A stretch of DNA of 64,000 nt from Gordionus sp. m RMFG-2023 (lineage: Eukaryota > Nematomorpha > Gordioida > Chordodea > Parachordodidae): contig NC_088775.1 of NCBI RefSeq assembly GCF_954871325.1, forward strand, positions 26,141,561 through 26,205,560, written 5' to 3'. The notes under the pieces were generated by a model. That model searched no databases and was not told the DNA's origin. It worked only from the letters and a program-made list of their open reading frames with translations. Positions 61,773 to 64,000 of the stretch are shown one piece after another. A program made the translations under genes and the position numbers. Positions within the stretch are counted from its first letter, which is position 1; each line of letters opens with the position of its first letter.

Positions 61773-61992
61773 ATAATATTTCTTAAAAAAATTAAAAATC
61801 GGAGATCATATACATTTCGAAATATTAATTTCAAGTTTTCAACTGACCATAAGATGACCGATATTTTATCAAAAATTAATTTTGATGTTTTCGCCATAAT
61901 TATCAATTATTAACTTAGCTATTGATATTAGATTCAATATTTGATCATATTTAATTTTAAATTAAAAACTAATTATTTAACATCAGTAAAAG

Positions 61993-62480
61993 TAGTGCTG
62001 TAAACGTTACTACAAAAAAGAAACGCGTTACCGTTAACGCGTTACTGTTACTCGTTACCTTTTCAAAAAAGGAACGCGCGTTACCGAATTTTCAAAAAAG
62101 TAACGGGCTACCCGTTACTTAAAAAATTTAAATATATACAAATATAATATTTATTTTTTTCCGACAATATATAATAAAATAAATCTATACAAAAAGAATA
62201 TATATGATCGTTTTATAAAAAAATTTTCATATATACAATTATAATATAAATAAAATTATACAAAAATAATATATTATAAGATAACATCTCTATGTATCAA
62301 TTTTTTATTTATTATAAGCAACAATTGATTTCAAAATTTTAATCAGACAAACAAGAGCGCCTAGTGCTCAATACAGCTGGTTGAACAATGGGATGTTATA
62401 TATAGTATTTTAATAATAAATAAAATCAATAATGAAATTCTCTGTAAAATTTGGATAAATCCTGGCTACGTCACTTCCAT
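61993..62480. mobile_element. hAT-like end with GTTAC repeats, truncated
   Basis: It begins TAGTGCTGTAAACGTTACT and continues with short repeats of GTTAC and GTAAC in both orientations (AACGCGTTACCGTTAACGCG) up to about 62120. Inverted GTTAC repeats behind a TAGTGCTGTAA end are usual for non-autonomous hAT elements. A matching right end was not found. The GGGTCATTCC element (copy 2) is cut off exactly at its left edge. Confidence 0.6.
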
Positions 62481-62690
62481 ATATATATTATTTTAACAAA
62501 GTTTTTAAATTATTCTTTAAATTTATTAACAATTATAGTCAAACCAATAGCAATACTAAAACAAGAAATAGAAGATATTGTTTAAAAAACTTAATATAAT
62601 ACTTTGAACCAAAACCAATATTTTGTTAATCTTGGGTTTTAAATCTTAGTTACCAGCCCAATACTTTAGTATAATTTAATTGCTCATATT

Positions 62691-63392
62691 TAGGGCTGTG
62701 CCGATCCAAATATTTTTAACTGATCCGATTCTATATTGCTTCAAAACCGATCCGATCCTGATCCGATATTTATATTGATTTTGAACCAAATGTAATTAAG
62801 AAATCAATACTTTTTATGCAAAAAATCAAATTAAGACAATGTTGGTATGAATTATAAAATTGTATTTAATATATAAATTATAATATATTAGATTATTTTT
62901 AAATAAATTCGAGAGCCTCTAGATTTTCTGGCAATAAGCTTCTACGATATGGAATATCTATATCCTCTGCCGTACTGAAGGCAGATTCATATGATTCGGC
63001 AGATAACGCATGCAAAATTATCTTTATCTTTTGTAAAATATTTCCATAATTCAAACACCATATTTAAAAATTTTTTATTTAAAGTATAAATAATAAAATT
63101 GGCGTTATTATTTAAAAAGATTTAAAATTAATAAAACTTTGGGTGTTCCTTTCTATTTATATAAAAAACTTTTAAAATAAACTTTTAAAATACTATAAAT
63201 CTATTTTAAAAAAGAAATAAAATATAGAGGGTGTTGTGCATTTACATTTTTAAAAATTATTTAGAAAATATTATAATAACGTAAAATAAATATACATAAC
63301 ATAAAATAACAAAAAAAAGAAAAGTAAAAAGATCGGATTGGGTTTTTTACTCCTATCGGTCCGATCCGATATTTAATATATGCACAGCCCTA
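62691..63392 (-). mobile_element. hAT element (702 bp) with C-terminal transposase piece
   Basis: The ends read TAGGGCTGTGCCGATCC and, inverted, TAGGGCTGTGCATATAT, each followed inside by CCGATCCGAT-type text. On the minus strand near 62880-63010 is SAESYESAFSTAEDIDIPYR followed by RSLLPENLEALEFI, a hAT dimerisation domain. The 8 bp outside the two ends agree only partly, so the insertion is older. Its ends resemble those at 35709-36436 (TAGGG.TGT.CCGAT), so both are in one broad hAT group. Confidence 0.75.
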
Positions 63393-63700
63393 TTTATATA
63401 TTAATTCCATGATTAAACTTTTCAAAATATTATGAAAGAATATTATTCTATTATTAAAGCAATGTTTAAAATAATGATATATAATTCATCTTTTTACTAT
63501 GCTTTTTTAAGTTTGAACTGCTGGATATTGAGATTGAAATATTTGCGTTGGGTTATAATTTACATTTACAAAGTGTAGACTTGGTACCATTAATTTTCTT
63601 TATTGGTTTAAAATATATCAAATTGGGGCCAAGAAAGGGTTAAATCATCTTCATCTGAAGAAGTAAGTACTATGGACATAATATTTTTAAAATAATTTAC

Positions 63701-64000
63701 AGAGTTGGGCAGTACCGCGAATACTTGTATCTAAGATACAAGATACAAGATTCTTTTGTATCTTGTACTCAGTATCTTATTGACATTTTTAATAAGATAC
63801 TAGTATCTGTATCTAAGATCCTTTATTTTGAAAAGAATCTTGTATCTTTTTCATTTTCTTTAAAAAGATACAGATACAGATTCTTTTTAATATTCATGTT
63901 TAAAACATTTACATATCACACAATCTAACTTTATTTTCTTCGTGAAATCTTGTATTATTTTCTTTATTTTTTCCTGCTATATTTTAAATATATTGATAAC
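63701..64000. mobile_element. left end of a hAT-like element, runs off the window
   Basis: CAGAGTTGGGCAGTACCGCG is followed by dense short repeats of GATAC and GTATC (TTGTATCTAAGATACAAGAT and similar). The design is like that of the 685 bp hAT element at 11223-11907, whose ends start CAGAGTTGTT and whose sub-terminal parts are also GATAC-rich. The open frame across it is translated repeat, not a gene. Confidence 0.65.

Larger units (their letters stand above)
55909..61992 (+). mobile_element. DNA transposon with GGGTCATTCC ends (copy 2), split by a LINE
   Basis: The left end begins GTCATTCCATATCAAATG and follows copy 1 closely through CGCCGACCCCTTTCAATTTC up to CTCCGATTTTTA, where the LINE interrupts it (56300-59474). 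The element resumes at 59475 and runs to about 61992, where CATCAGTAAAA meets the left end of a hAT-like repeat (TAGTGCTGTAAACGTTACT). Its own right terminus is therefore missing. Inside, about 447 bp are tandemly duplicated (60881-61327 and 61328-61772). Confidence 0.8.

Noticed and set aside
63725-63928. A 67-codon frame near the right edge
   Set aside because: It runs through GATAC/GTATC repeats of a hAT-like end.

Overview
The window is eukaryotic and almost certainly from an invertebrate animal. It is very AT-rich, its one convincing host gene is a member of the animal PRRC2 (BAT2) family split by tiny GT-AG introns (mostly 40-70 bp), and everything else is transposon-derived. I cannot name the species. 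No rRNA gene, genuine tRNA gene, CRISPR array or bacterial operon was seen.

Layout. 0.6-3.7 kb: badly decayed Ty3/Gypsy fossil. 4.2-7.05 kb: LTR element bounded by two ~380 bp LTRs and a 5 bp target duplication. 8.9-15.2 kb: Mutator-like (MULE) element on the minus strand, with long inverted arms, several tandem repeat blocks, a broken transposase and a spliced OTU-type cysteine protease gene; a 685 bp non-autonomous hAT element sits inside it. 17.0-19.75 kb: a second LTR-bounded element, inverted and with no recognisable coding region. 20.9-22.6 kb: minisatellite, hAT MITE and hAT transposase remnant.

23.0-41.3 kb, plus strand: a PRRC2-like gene. I could build a 17-exon model with every splice phase consistent, giving 2,111 residues. 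Its ninth intron is 10.7 kb and has collected hAT, piggyBac and MITE insertions; the other introns are 40-395 bp.

41.9-62 kb: a transposon nest. Two inverted arrays of a GCGAA-type short repeat (41.93-42.42 and 55.50-55.91 kb) face each other across 13 kb. Between and beside them lie two copies of a DNA transposon with GGGTCATTCC ends and a D-rich transposase (43.42-46.55 and 55.91-61.99 kb), a hAT element with a perfect 8 bp target duplication (47.88-50.82 kb), and a FLYWCH-MULE gene (52.47-54.06 kb). The second GGGTCATTCC copy is split by a nearly whole RTE-like LINE (56.30-59.47 kb) with a 19 bp target duplication, a poly-A tail and a tRNA-like 5' head. 62-64 kb: further hAT ends and a hAT remnant.

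Only the PRRC2-like gene looks like a conserved host function. The most interesting signals are the OTU protease travelling with the MULE, the tRNA-like head of the LINE, the GCGAA fold-back arrays that share end sequence with the GGGTCATTCC transposon, and the set of hAT elements whose ends and target duplications can be read exactly.
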